Origin: Gaiellasilicea sp963784895
GTDB lineage: Bacteria > Actinomycetota > Thermoleophilia > Gaiellales > Gaiellaceae
Direction of reading: 5' to 3'
NCBI GenBank assembly: GCA_963784895.1
Contig: CAWATM010000010.1
Coordinates: forward strand, 1-64,000
DNA length: 64,000 nt
The first letter of the stretch is position 1. Each line of letters begins with the position of its first letter. A program made the translations under genes and the position numbers. Positions 1 through 8,804 of the stretch are shown piece by piece. A model generated the notes under the pieces. It worked only from the letters and a program-made list of their open reading frames with translations, was not told where the DNA came from and did not search any database.

Positions 1-31
1 GGTGCATCCCGTGCAACGCCTGTCGCCCCCT

Positions 32-670
32 TTAGGCGCAGGCGACGTTCATGAAATTGCCTCGCTCCCCGGCGTTTGCTTCTGCGGTTGCGCCCCGGAA
101 GACGGCAGCTGCGAGGAGGAGGAAGCCGATGCCGGCGAGGATCAGCGCGATCCCGACGACGATGCTGAAGACCGCGATCCCGGTCGCCATGTAGGACATG
201 TTGAGCGCGGTCGCAAGTGCGGTCTCGGTCACCCAGAGGTTGCGGGCGGCGTTCGAGACCGGCTGGCCGCTCTCATCCTTCGCGGCGGCCGCCGCGTCGC
301 TCGTGCCGGCAGGGTTTGTCGGATCGGAGGCGGAAACGAACCGTCCCATCTCGGCGTAGGTGAGCCCCCCGGAGGACTCGAGCGCGTGGATCCTCATGTA
401 CTGCGCGAAGCAGCGCGCCTCGGACCCGGTCGTGATCGGCTCATCCGCGACGTCGCAGTCGGGCGCGTCCACGCTCAGGTTCGCCTCCTCGATCCCGGCC
501 GTGATCCCTTCCGGGCTCATGTCCTGGGAGCCGACGATCTTCTCCTGCGAGAGCTCGTCCTCGACCGTGCTCTTCCCGGCGATCCCGACTGCGATCGTCG
601 CGATCCCGAAGATGATCATGATCACCCCTGCGGCGTAGCCGCCAAGTCTCAGCAACTTCGCGCGTTCCAT
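32..670 (-). CDS. Hypothetical two-helix membrane protein, 212 aa
   Basis: I do not recognise a family. The start is the ATG at 670, chosen because a strong GAGGAGG ribosome site lies just upstream; the reading frame continues further 5' but only as Arg-rich out-of-context sequence. The protein has one hydrophobic helix near residues 8-30 and a second near 165-195. Between them is an acidic, Cys-containing loop with motifs such as DAPDCDVADEP and ARCFAQYMR, probably outside the cell with two cysteines able to form a disulfide. The tail is short and ends in Cys. It is followed by intergenic DNA and then another small membrane protein on the same strand. Confidence 0.75.
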   Translation of the reverse strand: MERAKLLRLGGYAAGVIMIIFGIATIAVGIAGKSTVEDELSQEKIVGSQDMSPEGITAGIEEANLSVDAPDCDVADEPITTGSEARCFAQYMRIHALESSGGLTYAEMGRFVSASDPTNPAGTSDAAAAAKDESGQPVSNAARNLWVTETALATALNMSYMATGIAVFSIVVGIALILAGIGFLLLAAAVFRGATAEANAGERGNFMNVACA

Positions 671-753
671 GGTCGCCTCCTCGTCGCTGTCGGAGTCCCG
701 ATCATGCCGGACCGAACGTGACGGGATCAGCTCAGGCGATCCGGCTCGACCAG

Positions 754-1062
754 CTAGGGGTTCCCGGTGATCACCTCGGCGAGCACGAACGCGACGGCGA
801 TGGCAAGGGGTACGAGAGCGGCAAACACGGTCGGGGCGCGCTCTCGGTCGCGAATGATGGCCATGAGCGCGGCGACTCCGGCTGCAAAGCCGCAGACAAA
901 GCCGAGTGCTGCTCCTCTCGGTACGAGAGCCGCTGCGAACACGAGTGGGAAGAATGCGGCGGCGAGTCCCACCGCCCACCGGCCGAGGGTGCTCGTCGGC
1001 AGGAGGCTGATCCGAGGTCGGCCCCCGACGGGCGATCTCGGGCGCTCAGATCGAACGCTCAT
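754..1062 (-). CDS. Small membrane protein with three predicted helices, 102 aa
   Basis: No family recognised. After a basic, Pro-rich N-terminus (about 25 residues) there are three closely packed hydrophobic segments (about 29-47, 50-67 and 79-97), so most of the protein is in the membrane. It lies on the same strand as, and upstream of, the 212-aa membrane protein ending at 32, with about 80 nt between them, so the two may be co-transcribed. Alternative starts are possible because no strong ribosome site is visible. Confidence 0.6.
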   Translation of the reverse strand: MSVRSERPRSPVGGRPRISLLPTSTLGRWAVGLAAAFFPLVFAAALVPRGAALGFVCGFAAGVAALMAIIRDRERAPTVFAALVPLAIAVAFVLAEVITGNP

Positions 1063-1135
1063 CGTGTCTCTTCCCGTCGAGCTTCACGCATGACAGGCAG
1101 CACGCGGCCGGGGTGCAGGGCTCTGGTTGGACGCG

Positions 1136-1615
1136 TCACACCGCTCTCGGAACGTTGCCGTTGAGCGTGAAGAGGAGCCTCATCGCCTTGTGGCCAGGAT
1201 CGGCGGTCGGGGCGAACATGCACGGACAGCCTCCGTCGATCACGGAGATACCGTGCGCGCGCCCGTACTTCGCTGCCGTTTCCGAGACGCTGCCGGCTCC
1301 GGGACCGCGGTGCATCCAGACGTGCTCGATCCCGAGCTCGACGCACTCGCGCATCGTTGCCTCCGCGTGCTCGGGCCTGGTCGCAATCACCACTGCGTCG
1401 ACGCCACCACCGGGGATGGAGCGGAGTCCGTCGTAGGCGCGATCGCCTTCCACCTCGTCGGCGTTTGGATTGACGGCGAAGACGTCGTAGCCGCGGTCGC
1501 GCAGCCGCTTGTAGACGGCATTGCTGCCATGGTTCCCCGGCGATCGCGAGACACCCGTGACGGCGATGCGCTTGTGCCCGAGAAATTCGGCGGCAGCAAC
1601 CTTGATTGCGGTCAT
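1136..1615 (-). CDS. CoA-binding domain protein (YccU-like), 159 aa
   Basis: A single Rossmann-type CoA-binding domain fills the protein. The N-terminus carries the nucleotide loop TGVSRSPGNHGSNAVY (about residues 20-35), then the strand DVFAVNPNADEVEG, the segment VDAVVIATRPEHA, and the ending ISVIDGGCPCMFAP that is characteristic of the YccU/YneT family. These proteins bind CoA or similar nucleotides; their physiological role is poorly defined. The Cys-rich ending CPCM is also seen in relatives. The ATG at 1615 gives a natural N-terminus for the family. Neighbours are unrelated small membrane genes. Confidence 0.85.
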   Translation of the reverse strand: MTAIKVAAAEFLGHKRIAVTGVSRSPGNHGSNAVYKRLRDRGYDVFAVNPNADEVEGDRAYDGLRSIPGGGVDAVVIATRPEHAEATMRECVELGIEHVWMHRGPGAGSVSETAAKYGRAHGISVIDGGCPCMFAPTADPGHKAMRLLFTLNGNVPRAV

Positions 1616-1659
1616 GTGGAACTCCTCATGCGCACCGTGGCGTTGCGGAAGCGCCGGCT

Positions 1660-1800
1660 CTAGCGTCCGTCAAGGTGCGGCGGATGGGCGACGTCGCTGT
1701 GATCGTGATGGATGTGCGTGAACGGCCGGATGAAGGCGTAGAGCATGAAGAACAGCCCCGCCAGAACCACTACGAACGTGATGATGAGCCCGACGTTCAT
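1660..1800 (-). CDS. Single-helix membrane microprotein, 46 aa
   Basis: The ATG at 1800 follows a GGGAGG ribosome site, so I prefer it to the upstream ATG at 1851. The product has one hydrophobic helix (about residues 4-26) followed by a His- and Asp-rich tail containing HIHHDHSD, which could bind a metal ion, ending in HPPHLDGR. It lies 44 nt upstream of the CoA-binding protein gene on the same strand and may be co-transcribed with it. Function unknown. Confidence 0.6.
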   Translation of the reverse strand: MNVGLIITFVVVLAGLFFMLYAFIRPFTHIHHDHSDVAHPPHLDGR

Positions 1801-1906
1801 CGTGAACCTCCCTCGCTGCAGATAGCTGTACGTTCGCCCTTCCCGCATCACGAAGGATCCGGGGATTCAGTGATCGCGCTGCGGGAGAACCGCAGGCATG
1901 TCTCGA

Positions 1907-3046
1907 CTAGCGCGTTAGGCGCCACGCTGCGCGAAGGCCGAGGCCGGGGCCGCTCCGGAGGAGACCTTGTCCGTAAATGCGGCCCGCGAGGCGAACGAGG
2001 GCGTAGATCGAGACGAGGACGAGGACGACAGCGAGCCCATGCTCCCACAGCGGCACGCCGACGAGCGCGCTGCGGGCGGGCAGCACGAGCGGTGCGCTCA
2101 ACGGGAACACGGTGAGGATGTTTGCGAGAACGCCGTCGGCGTCGGCTGAGAGTGCCACGTAGCCGGCGAAGTAGACGCCAAGGAGTGTGTAGGTCACGGG
2201 CTGTCCGGCCGTCTCCGCGTTCTGCTGGCTGGACGCGAGCGCGCCCGCGGCGGCGTAGGCGACCGCATAGAGCGCGAATCCGAGCGTGAACCAGGGGATG
2301 ACGAGGGCCATGTCCCCGGCGAGCTCGGGCGGCGCGTCGAAGACGCCCGCTGCAAGCATGATCGCGGCGAGCCCGGCAATGAGCGCGAGTTGCGCGAATC
2401 CGAGCAGCCCGATCCCGATCACCTTGCCTGCAAGCAGTTCGCGCGGTCGGACCGACGACAGGATCAGTTCGACGACGCGGTTGTTCTTCTCCTCGACGAC
2501 ACCGCTGATCACCCACTGGCCGTAGAAGGCAAGGGACATGAGCAGGAGCAGGGAACCTGCATATGCAACCAAGACCGCGGCGTCGGTTGACTCGTGCTCC
2601 GGAGGATGGAGCGTCGCGGTCGTCAGCTCCGGCGCCGGCGGCAGCTGGCGGCGAAGCGCACGGACCGCTGCGTCCGCGACGGCCGCCGCCTTGGCATCGA
2701 CGTTCGAGCGGAAGACGAGCCGGTCGTCGGACAGCAGCAGCAGAGCGTCCACGTGCTCGGCTTCGAGCGCCTGCCGTCCGGCAGCGAGCGACGGCACGAC
2801 GCGTAGCTGCACGTCGGCGTCGTCGAACGGCTGCGCTGCGCGCTGGAGGGCGGCGGCGAGGCCTGGTGGCGCCGGAGCCGTCACCGCTACTCGGTAGGTC
2901 GCCTGCCGATCGACCAGCCGGACGAGCACGGCCGATCCGCCGACGAGCGCCAGAATCAGGAGCGTCGACGCAAGGAACGCTTTGCTGCGCAGCCGCTCCC
3001 GCATGTCGCGCCAGGCGACGAGCGCGATCGCGCTCCGCGCGCTCAC
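1907..3046 (-). CDS. ABC exporter permease, NatB-like, 379 aa
   Basis: This is the membrane subunit of an ABC-2-type exporter. An N-terminal helix (about 18-38) is followed by a roughly 130-residue extracytoplasmic domain, and then a cluster of five or six helices from about residue 175 on. The segment VVEEKNNRVVELILSSVRPRELLAGKV is the signature of the NatB/ABC2 family. The GTG at 3046 is the natural start: it overlaps the stop codon of the upstream ATPase gene (GTGA), which implies translational coupling. The longer open frame upstream is only the antisense-like shadow of the ATPase. The substrate is not predictable; NatAB relatives export sodium or drugs. Confidence 0.85.
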   Translation of the reverse strand: MSARSAIALVAWRDMRERLRSKAFLASTLLILALVGGSAVLVRLVDRQATYRVAVTAPAPPGLAAALQRAAQPFDDADVQLRVVPSLAAGRQALEAEHVDALLLLSDDRLVFRSNVDAKAAAVADAAVRALRRQLPPAPELTTATLHPPEHESTDAAVLVAYAGSLLLLMSLAFYGQWVISGVVEEKNNRVVELILSSVRPRELLAGKVIGIGLLGFAQLALIAGLAAIMLAAGVFDAPPELAGDMALVIPWFTLGFALYAVAYAAAGALASSQQNAETAGQPVTYTLLGVYFAGYVALSADADGVLANILTVFPLSAPLVLPARSALVGVPLWEHGLAVVLVLVSIYALVRLAGRIYGQGLLRSGPGLGLRAAWRLTR

Positions 3047-3933
3047 GCCGCCACCAGCTCGAGGAAGAGCTCGGCGAGCGTCGGCGGTCCATAGCTGAAC
3101 GCGACGACGTGTGCCGACCGTTCCGCGGCCGCGAGCACAAGCTCGGGATCGACGTCGCGACCGACGTCTAGCCGCAGCCTGCCGTCGCAGCGCTCGGCAA
3201 GCTCGACGCCGGCAATTCGCGGCAGCCACTCCAGCGGCGCCCCATCGAGCCGGAGCTCGATCCGCCGCCGCTGCGACGCCCTCTTCAGCGCGTCCACATC
3301 GCCTGTGGCGAGGAGTCGGCCGTGGTCGATGATCGCGACCTCTTCACAGATGTTCTCCACCAGCTCGAGCTGGTGGCTGGAGAAGAGCACGGCGGCGCCG
3401 CGGGCAGCCTCGCCGCGGAGCACGTCTGCCAGCGTGTGCACCGCGACCGGGTCGAGCCCTGCGAACGGTTCGTCGAGGACGAGTAGCTCCGGCTCGTGCA
3501 CCAGCGCCGCTGCAAGCTGCGCCCGCTGCTGGTTCCCGTGCGAGAGCTCCTCCACCTTGGAGTCCGCCCGCTCGTCGAGGCCGAGACGTTCGAGCCAGAG
3601 CGATGCGGCAGAGCGAGCTGCACTCGCCCCCAAACCGTGGAGGCGCCCGAAGTACTCGAGCTGCTCGCTCAGACGCATCCGCGGATACAGACCCCGCTCC
3701 TCGGGCATGTACCCGAACCGCAGTCGGTCGGCGACGTCGATCGGCCGGCCGTTCCAGAGCACCTCCCCGCTGTCGAGCTCGACAAGGCCAAAGATCGCGC
3801 GCATAACGGTCGTCTTCCCGGCGCCGTTCGGGCCCAGGAAGCCGAGCATCCGGCCGCGGGCCACCGAAACCGAGCATCCGTCGAGCGCTTGCACCTGGCC
3901 GAACCGCTTGCCTATGTCCTTGACGGCGAGCAC
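3043..3933 (-). CDS. ABC transporter ATP-binding protein, NatA-like, 296 aa
   Basis: The ATPase partner of the overlapping permease. The Walker A loop GPNGAGKTT lies at about residues 34-42, the signature sequence appears as LSHGNQQR, the Walker B as LLVLDEPFAGLDP, and the switch histidine in SSHQLE. The roughly 80-residue C-terminal extension is typical of NatA/DrrA-type exporters. Signature glycine and Walker residues are all intact, so it should be active. The start is a GTG at 3933. The gene is divergent from the MFS operon at 4120, with about 185 bp between them. Confidence 0.9.
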   Translation of the reverse strand: MLAVKDIGKRFGQVQALDGCSVSVARGRMLGFLGPNGAGKTTVMRAIFGLVELDSGEVLWNGRPIDVADRLRFGYMPEERGLYPRMRLSEQLEYFGRLHGLGASAARSAASLWLERLGLDERADSKVEELSHGNQQRAQLAAALVHEPELLVLDEPFAGLDPVAVHTLADVLRGEAARGAAVLFSSHQLELVENICEEVAIIDHGRLLATGDVDALKRASQRRRIELRLDGAPLEWLPRIAGVELAERCDGRLRLDVGRDVDPELVLAAAERSAHVVAFSYGPPTLAELFLELVAA

Positions 3934-4050
3934 GGCTCACGTCACCAGACAATCCCTTTCGCTCACCAACAACCTGTCACGCGCCGCCTGCGACGCAGTC
4001 GGGGCCGCCACGGAAAGGTCGGTGGGGAATTACTGACGTTCGGTCCGCCC

Positions 4051-4107
4051 TTGACATCGGACACTCGTGCCTGCTTTACTAACTCAGACAATACTGTCTG
4101 ACTTAGA
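4051..4107 (+). promoter_or_regulatory. Promoter and TetR-type operator of the MFS exporter operon
   Basis: A perfect TTGACA (4051-4056) is followed after 18 nt by TTTACT (4075-4080), a plausible -10. Immediately downstream, at 4081-4104, arms AACTCAGACA and TGTCTGACTT flank a 4-bp centre and are complementary at nine of ten positions, extending imperfectly to 4078-4107. A palindrome of this size over the start region is the classic site for a TetR repressor, and a TetR gene follows the exporter. The ribosome site GAAGGGAAG leads into the ATG at 4120. Confidence 0.8.
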
Positions 4108-4119
4108 AGGGAAGACACC

Positions 4120-5580
4120 ATGCTGCATCGACGCAAGAGCGCCACCGCACCACCCAACGAGGCGCTGAACGGCAAGAAGAGCGGGGCGCTGCTCTTCGTC
4201 CTGCTGGTGGCTCAGCTGATGGTGATCCTCGACATCACGGCGGTGAACATCGCACTGCCGAGCCTCGCCGGCGATCTGAACCTGACCGGCTCCAGCATCA
4301 GCTGGACGATCACGAGCTACTCGCTCATCTTCGGCAGCCTGCTCCTCTTCGGTGGCCGGGCGGCCGACCTGCTCGGGCGCCGGCGGATGTTCTTCAGCGG
4401 ACTCGGCATCTTCACCGCGTCCTCGCTCGCCTCAGCAATGGCAGGCACCGCCGGTGCCTTGTTCGCAGCTCGGGCGGGCCAGGGTCTCGGCGCAGCGATG
4501 CTCTCCCCGGCAGCTCTCGCGATCATCATGACCGCCTTCCAGGGCCAGCAGCGGGCGAAGGCGCTCGCCGCTTGGGGAGCCGTCGGCGGTGCAGGCGCCG
4601 CAATCGGCGTCCTCGTCGGCGGCGTCCTGACCGAGTTCAGCGACTGGCGGACGATCTTCGTCGTCAACCTCCCGGTCGCAGCAGCACTCGCGATCGCCGC
4701 GCTGAAGATCATCCCGGCGGACACCCAGAAGCCGCGCTGGAAGGGTCTCGACCTCCGCGGTGCTCTGCTCGCGACCACCAGTCTCGGTGCGATCGTCTTC
4801 GCGATCACTCAGGCAGAGGGTGCTGGTTGGACGTCCGTCCAGACTCACCTGCTCGGCCTCGGTGGTCTCGTCGGCCTCGCCGTCTTTGCGGCTTTCGAGC
4901 ACCGCACCGACACGCCGCTCCTCCGCGTCGAGCGGCTCGCTGATCGGGCTGTCGGCGGCGGCCTCTTCCTGATGCTCGCCGCAGCCGGGTCGATCTTCGG
5001 CCTCTTCCTGCTCAGCTCGCTTTACCTCCAGAACGTCCTCGGCTGGGGGCCGCTCTCCACCGGACTCGCCTTCATCCCGCTCGCGCTCTCGGCAGGAGTC
5101 GGCGCCCACGCGGCCGGACACATCGTCAGCAAGCACGGCGTCCGCGGCCCCCTCGCCGGCGCTTTCCTGGTCGCCGCTGCCGGCATGACCCTGCTCGCCC
5201 ACGTCGGCGAGGACGGCAGCTATCTCCGCGACGTCCTGCCCGGGATGCTCGTCGCGGGGCTCGGTCTCGGTGTCGCCGTCGTCTCCGTCTCGATTGCGAT
5301 CCTCACCGGCGCCCGCGAAGAGGAGACCGGGATGATCTCGGGCGTCAACTCGACCGGCCACGAGATCGGCGGCACCGTCGGGATCGCGATCTTCTCCACG
5401 ATCGCGGCCGGAAGCGGGGCAATCGCCGGCCCGCAGGCCGCCTCCGGGATCGCGCACGCCTTCATCGCAGCCGGTCTCCTCGCTAGTGTCGCCAGCGTCG
5501 TCGCTCTGGCCGTCCTGCCGCACGCACGCCACTTCGTGCCGAAGCTGCGGCTGAACCCCAGCGCGATGCCGAGCCACTAG
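4120..5580 (+). CDS. MFS drug exporter, DHA2 (EmrB/QacA) type, 486 aa
   Basis: A 14-helix proton-coupled multidrug exporter by length and sequence. Diagnostic parts are helix 1 with VILDITAVNIALPSLAGDL, the loop GGRAADLLGRRRMF between helices 2 and 3, the motif C region GGAGAAIGVLVGGVLTE, and WRTIFVVNLPV after helix 6. The likely role is efflux of hydrophobic or cationic compounds. It is the first gene of an operon with the TetR-family gene that starts 2 nt after its stop, and sits behind a palindromic operator, so its expression should be inducible by a ligand that is probably also its substrate. Confidence 0.9.
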   Translation: MLHRRKSATAPPNEALNGKKSGALLFVLLVAQLMVILDITAVNIALPSLAGDLNLTGSSISWTITSYSLIFGSLLLFGGRAADLLGRRRMFFSGLGIFTASSLASAMAGTAGALFAARAGQGLGAAMLSPAALAIIMTAFQGQQRAKALAAWGAVGGAGAAIGVLVGGVLTEFSDWRTIFVVNLPVAAALAIAALKIIPADTQKPRWKGLDLRGALLATTSLGAIVFAITQAEGAGWTSVQTHLLGLGGLVGLAVFAAFEHRTDTPLLRVERLADRAVGGGLFLMLAAAGSIFGLFLLSSLYLQNVLGWGPLSTGLAFIPLALSAGVGAHAAGHIVSKHGVRGPLAGAFLVAAAGMTLLAHVGEDGSYLRDVLPGMLVAGLGLGVAVVSVSIAILTGAREEETGMISGVNSTGHEIGGTVGIAIFSTIAAGSGAIAGPQAASGIAHAFIAAGLLASVASVVALAVLPHARHFVPKLRLNPSAMPSH

Positions 5581-5582
5581 AG

Positions 5583-6202
5583 ATGGCCGAACCAACGACA
5601 CCTGCCGAAGCCCCCGCCCCGAAGCGGCGCCGGGCCGACGCCGAGCGCAGCGTCGCCGCCATCCTCGACGCCGCCCTCGAAGCGCTGGCGCGCGATCCCG
5701 ACAGCAGCATGTCGGAGATCGCTCGCCGCGCCGGCGTCGTCCGCGCCACCATCTACGTCCACTTCCCGACCCGAGAGTCTGCTGCTCGACGCCGTCATGG
5801 AGTATGCCGTCGGCACAGGTCGTCGAGGCGATGAGAGGCGCCGAGCCGCACCGCGGTGGGCCGGTGGAGGCGCTCGAGCGAGTGCTCCGTGCCACCTGGC
5901 GGCAACTCGCGCAGTTCCACGGTCTGCTGGAACTCAACACTGCCCGGCTCTCTGCCGAAGAGCTCCACCGCCGTCACGTCCCCATGCTCGACCAGCTCGA
6001 GCCCCTGATCGAGCGCGGCCAGAAACAGGGCGTCTTCCGACGCGATCTCCCCGTCGCCTGGCACCTTGCCGTGGTCCGCGCAATCGTCCACACCGCCAGC
6101 CGCGAAATCCAAGGCGGCCGCATCCCGGAATCCGAAGCCGAGAGTGCGATGATCAGCACCGCCCTCGCTGCCATCGGCGGAGCGAAAGCGAGAGCTCGAT
6201 GA
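5583..6202 (+). pseudogene. TetR-family repressor, broken by two single-base insertions
   Basis: The N-terminal helix-turn-helix domain reads in one frame from the ATG at 5583 (motif MSEIARRAGVVRATIYVHFPTRES), ending at a stop at 5834. The middle piece (LLLDAVMEYAV) reads in the next frame, and the ligand-binding domain (AQVVEAMRGAEP to the stop at 6202) in the third. Restoring one protein needs one base removed near 5775 and another near 5812. Both lie within about 40 nt. As drawn the repressor cannot be made, which would leave the MFS exporter constitutive; sequencing or assembly error is the alternative. The gene is 2 nt after the exporter stop and was presumably autoregulated through the operator at 4078-4107. 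Confidence 0.8.
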
Positions 6203-6247
6203 GGAGAGCTGCCGCGCTGGTCGCTCGCAGCGCTTCGTGGCGCGGGT

Positions 6248-6270
6248 CGGGATCTGCTCCGCAGATCCCG
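6248..6270 (-). terminator. Hairpin downstream of tRNA-Tyr
   Basis: A perfect 10-bp stem (CGGGATCTGC with GCAGATCCCG) closes a 3-nt loop, 22 nt beyond the 3' end of tRNA-Tyr and just after the TetR stop. It could end transcription in both directions. There is no clear U-tract, as usual in such GC-rich genomes. Confidence 0.55.
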
Positions 6271-6292
6271 ATCTTGACTGCGCCCAAAGAGA

Positions 6293-6374
6293 TGCAGGGG
6301 GAAGGATTCGAACCTTCGTAGGCTGAGCCGGCGGGTTTACAGCCCGCTCCCTTTGGCCGCTCGGGCACCCCTGC
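6293..6374 (-). tRNA. tRNA-Tyr(GTA)
   Basis: Read on the minus strand the sequence folds as a class II tRNA: acceptor GCAGGGG paired with CCCCTGC, anticodon stem GCGGG/CCCGC around loop CTGTAAA (anticodon GTA), an extended variable arm, and a T arm GAAGG-TTCGAAT-CCTTC. Discriminator base is A; CCA is not encoded. The long variable arm is normal for bacterial tRNA-Tyr. Confidence 0.95.
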
Positions 6375-6492
6375 AGGGTGGGCCATTGTAGCCTCGCTCG
6401 CCCGCCGGCCGGCTGGCTCCCGCCGGGCAAAGCCAGGCTCCGCCAACCGCGCGCCGTCGACGCGAGGGCGCCGGCGCACTATCGTCGAGCCC

Positions 6493-7593
6493 GTGGAACG
6501 CTTCGACGCGATCGTCGTCGGGGCCGGGCCGGCGGGATCGGCGACGGCGATCCGGCTCGTGCGCGCCGGTGCCCGCGTCCTCCTCGTCGACCGCGCCCGC
6601 TTTCCGCGCGACAAGCCCTGCGGCGGCGGGCTCACCGGCCGGGCCGTCCGCGAGCTGCCGGTTGACGTGACGCCCGTCGTCGAGGACGTCGTGCACGCGT
6701 TCGAGGTGAGGCTCGGCTACCGGAAGCGCTTCGAGCGCCGGAGCGACGCGCCACTCGTCCTGATGACGAGACGGCGGCGACTCGACGCTTTCCTGGCGGA
6801 GCACGCGGCGGCGGCCGGGGCGGACTTTCGCGACGGGGTCACGGTCGAAGGTCTAACGGTCGGACCGGACGGAGCAACCGTGCGCGTCGGCGGCGCGCTC
6901 GTGCACGGTCGCGTGCTCGTCGGCGCGGACGGCGTCAACGGGCGGATCGCCCGCGATGCCGGCCTCGGCGGCGGAATCCTCTACGGGATCGCGCTCGAGG
7001 GGAACGGGCCGCTGCTCGCGGGACAGACGGGCCGCGCGACGGTCGAGCTCGGCGTCGTTCCCGGCGGCTACGGCTGGGTCTTCCCGAAGGACGGTCATGC
7101 CAACTACGGCGTCGGCGGCTGGGCGGCCGAGGGCCCGCGGCTGCGGACGCACCTGGCGCGGCTCTGCGCCGAGCACGGCGTCGACGCTGCCCGGCTCAGC
7201 GATGTGCAGGGGCGCCGGCTGCCGATCCGGAGGACGACGAGCGCTGCTCGCGGCCCCGTCCTGCTCGTCGGCGACGCGGCAGGTCTCGTCGACCCGCTCT
7301 CGGGTGACGGGATCTACGAGGCGCTCGTGTCGGCTCGCCTCGCCGCGGCGGCGATCCTGGCCGGCGACACAGCTCGCTACGAGGTCGAGCTCGCCGCCAC
7401 CCTCGGTCGCTATGCCGCCACCTCCTGGAAGGCGAAGCTCGTGCTCGACCGCCACCCGCGCGCCGCCTTCGAGTCGGCGCGGATCCCGGCCGTGTGGCGG
7501 GTGATCGCGGGGCTGCTCACGGGCGAGGTCGCCCATCCGAGCGAGGCGCGCGGCTTCGCGCGCGGGCCGCTGCGGCTGCTGGCGCGACTCTAA
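6493..7593 (+). CDS. Geranylgeranyl-reductase-family flavoprotein, 366 aa
   Basis: An FAD-dependent oxidoreductase of the geranylgeranyl reductase/menaquinone side-chain reductase group, which saturates isoprenoid double bonds. It shows the dinucleotide-binding GAGPAGSATAIRLVRAG near the N-terminus, the family motif DKPCGGGL (about residues 38-45), and the second FAD motif LLVGDAAGLVDPLSGDGIYEAL (about 255-276). The GTG at 6493 is favoured because a TATCGT box ends 7 nt before it, which predicts a leaderless transcript. Its stop codon TAA lies inside the -35 element of the pilT1 promoter. Substrate (quinone, lipid or carotenoid) cannot be told from sequence. Confidence 0.85.
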   Translation: MERFDAIVVGAGPAGSATAIRLVRAGARVLLVDRARFPRDKPCGGGLTGRAVRELPVDVTPVVEDVVHAFEVRLGYRKRFERRSDAPLVLMTRRRRLDAFLAEHAAAAGADFRDGVTVEGLTVGPDGATVRVGGALVHGRVLVGADGVNGRIARDAGLGGGILYGIALEGNGPLLAGQTGRATVELGVVPGGYGWVFPKDGHANYGVGGWAAEGPRLRTHLARLCAEHGVDAARLSDVQGRRLPIRRTTSAARGPVLLVGDAAGLVDPLSGDGIYEALVSARLAAAAILAGDTARYEVELAATLGRYAATSWKAKLVLDRHPRAAFESARIPAVWRVIAGLLTGEVAHPSEARGFARGPLRLLARL

Positions 7594-7618
7594 AGCCGCG
7601 CGCCAAACCTGCCGATTC
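7591..7618 (+). promoter_or_regulatory. FliA/WhiG-type promoter of the pilT1 operon
   Basis: TAAA (7591-7594) is separated by 16 nt from GCCGATTC (7611-7618). This is the best match in the window to the consensus TAAA, 15-16 nt, GCCGATAA of the motility/sporulation sigma family. The -35 overlaps the stop codon of the preceding gene. The pilT1 start is 16 nt downstream of the -10. Confidence 0.65.
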
Positions 7619-7634
7619 CTCACCTCGACGCACT

Positions 7635-8804
7635 ATGGACCTGAACGCCATCCTCAGAATCGCGGTCGAGCTCGGCGCGAGCGACATCCACCTCAAGGTC
7701 GACCAGCCACCGATGCTGCGCACGGACGGCTCGATCGCGCCGCTCCCGGAGTGCCCGCCGCTGAACGAGCAGAACCTGCTCTCCGCGCTCGAGGCGGTGA
7801 CATGCGTGGCGCCGGAGCGGATGCGCCAGTTCCACGACAGCGGCGACCTCGACCTCGCCTACACGGCGGAGGGCCTGCCCCGCTTCCGTGTCAACGCGTT
7901 CCGCCAGCGCGGCGCGATCTCGTTTGCGTTCCGCGTCATCCCCCGCGAGGTTCCGAGCCTCGAGCGGCTGGGCATGCCGGCCGGCGTCTCCAGGCTCGCG
8001 AACGAGCATCGCGGCCTCATCCTCGTCACCGGCGCGACCGGCTCGGGCAAGACGACGACGCTCGCCTCGATGATCGACCACATCAACCGGACGCGGAGCT
8101 CGCACATCGTCACGATCGAGGATCCGATCGAGATCCTCCATACCGACCGGATGTCGATCGTCAACCAGCGCGAAGTCGGCCTCGACACGGAGAGCTTCGG
8201 GCAGGCGCTCCGCCGCGTGCTCCGCCAGGATCCGGACACGATTCTGATCGGCGAGCTCCGCGATGCCGAGTCTGCGCAGACTGCGCTTCAGGCCGCCGAG
8301 TCGGGACACCTCGTCTTCTCGACGCTGCACACGGTCGACGCGGCCGAGACCGTCGGCCGGATGATCGAGTTCTTCCCGCCTGCGAAGCAACAGCAGATCC
8401 GCTCCGTTCTCGCCGGTGTTCTGCGCGGCGTGATCAGCCAGCGGCTGCTGCCGCGCGTCGACCACGGCCGGGTCGCCGCCGTCGAGGTGATGGTGATGAA
8501 CGCGCGCATCTCGGATCTGATCCGCGAGCAGCGCACCGAGGAGATCGCGGACGCGGTCGCCGAGGGCGGCTTCTTCGACATGCAGACGTTCGAGCGGGCG
8601 CTGATCGACCTCGTTCTCGATGAGAAGGTGGCGCGCCAGGTCGCCGCGAACGCGGCCACGAACGTCCACGACTTCGAGGTTGCGCTCGATCAGGCCCTCA
8701 AGCGCCAGACCGTGGAGGTCGCGGAGGAGCTGGCTGCAGCCGAGGCCGCCGAGGCGGAGGACGAGACCCCCGCCCTGCGCGTCGTCCGTCACGCGGACGC
8801 GTGA
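7635..8804 (+). CDS. pilT: Type IV pilus retraction ATPase PilT (copy 1), 389 aa
   Basis: A hexameric cytoplasmic ATPase that depolymerises pili. The N-terminal PAS-like domain contains GASDIHLKVDQPPMLRTDG; the Walker A loop GATGSGKTTT is at about residues 133-142, the Asp box in IVTIEDPIE, the Walker B in TILIGELRDAES, and the His box in HLVFSTLHT. The start at the ATG 7635 gives the family N-terminus MDLNAILRIAVE; upstream in-frame sequence belongs to the previous gene's shadow. Residues after about 350 form an acidic tail. It heads a run of closely spaced genes through pilD. A second PilT is encoded at 18003. Confidence 0.95.
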   Translation: MDLNAILRIAVELGASDIHLKVDQPPMLRTDGSIAPLPECPPLNEQNLLSALEAVTCVAPERMRQFHDSGDLDLAYTAEGLPRFRVNAFRQRGAISFAFRVIPREVPSLERLGMPAGVSRLANEHRGLILVTGATGSGKTTTLASMIDHINRTRSSHIVTIEDPIEILHTDRMSIVNQREVGLDTESFGQALRRVLRQDPDTILIGELRDAESAQTALQAAESGHLVFSTLHTVDAAETVGRMIEFFPPAKQQQIRSVLAGVLRGVISQRLLPRVDHGRVAAVEVMVMNARISDLIREQRTEEIADAVAEGGFFDMQTFERALIDLVLDEKVARQVAANAATNVHDFEVALDQALKRQTVEVAEELAAAEAAEAEDETPALRVVRHADA

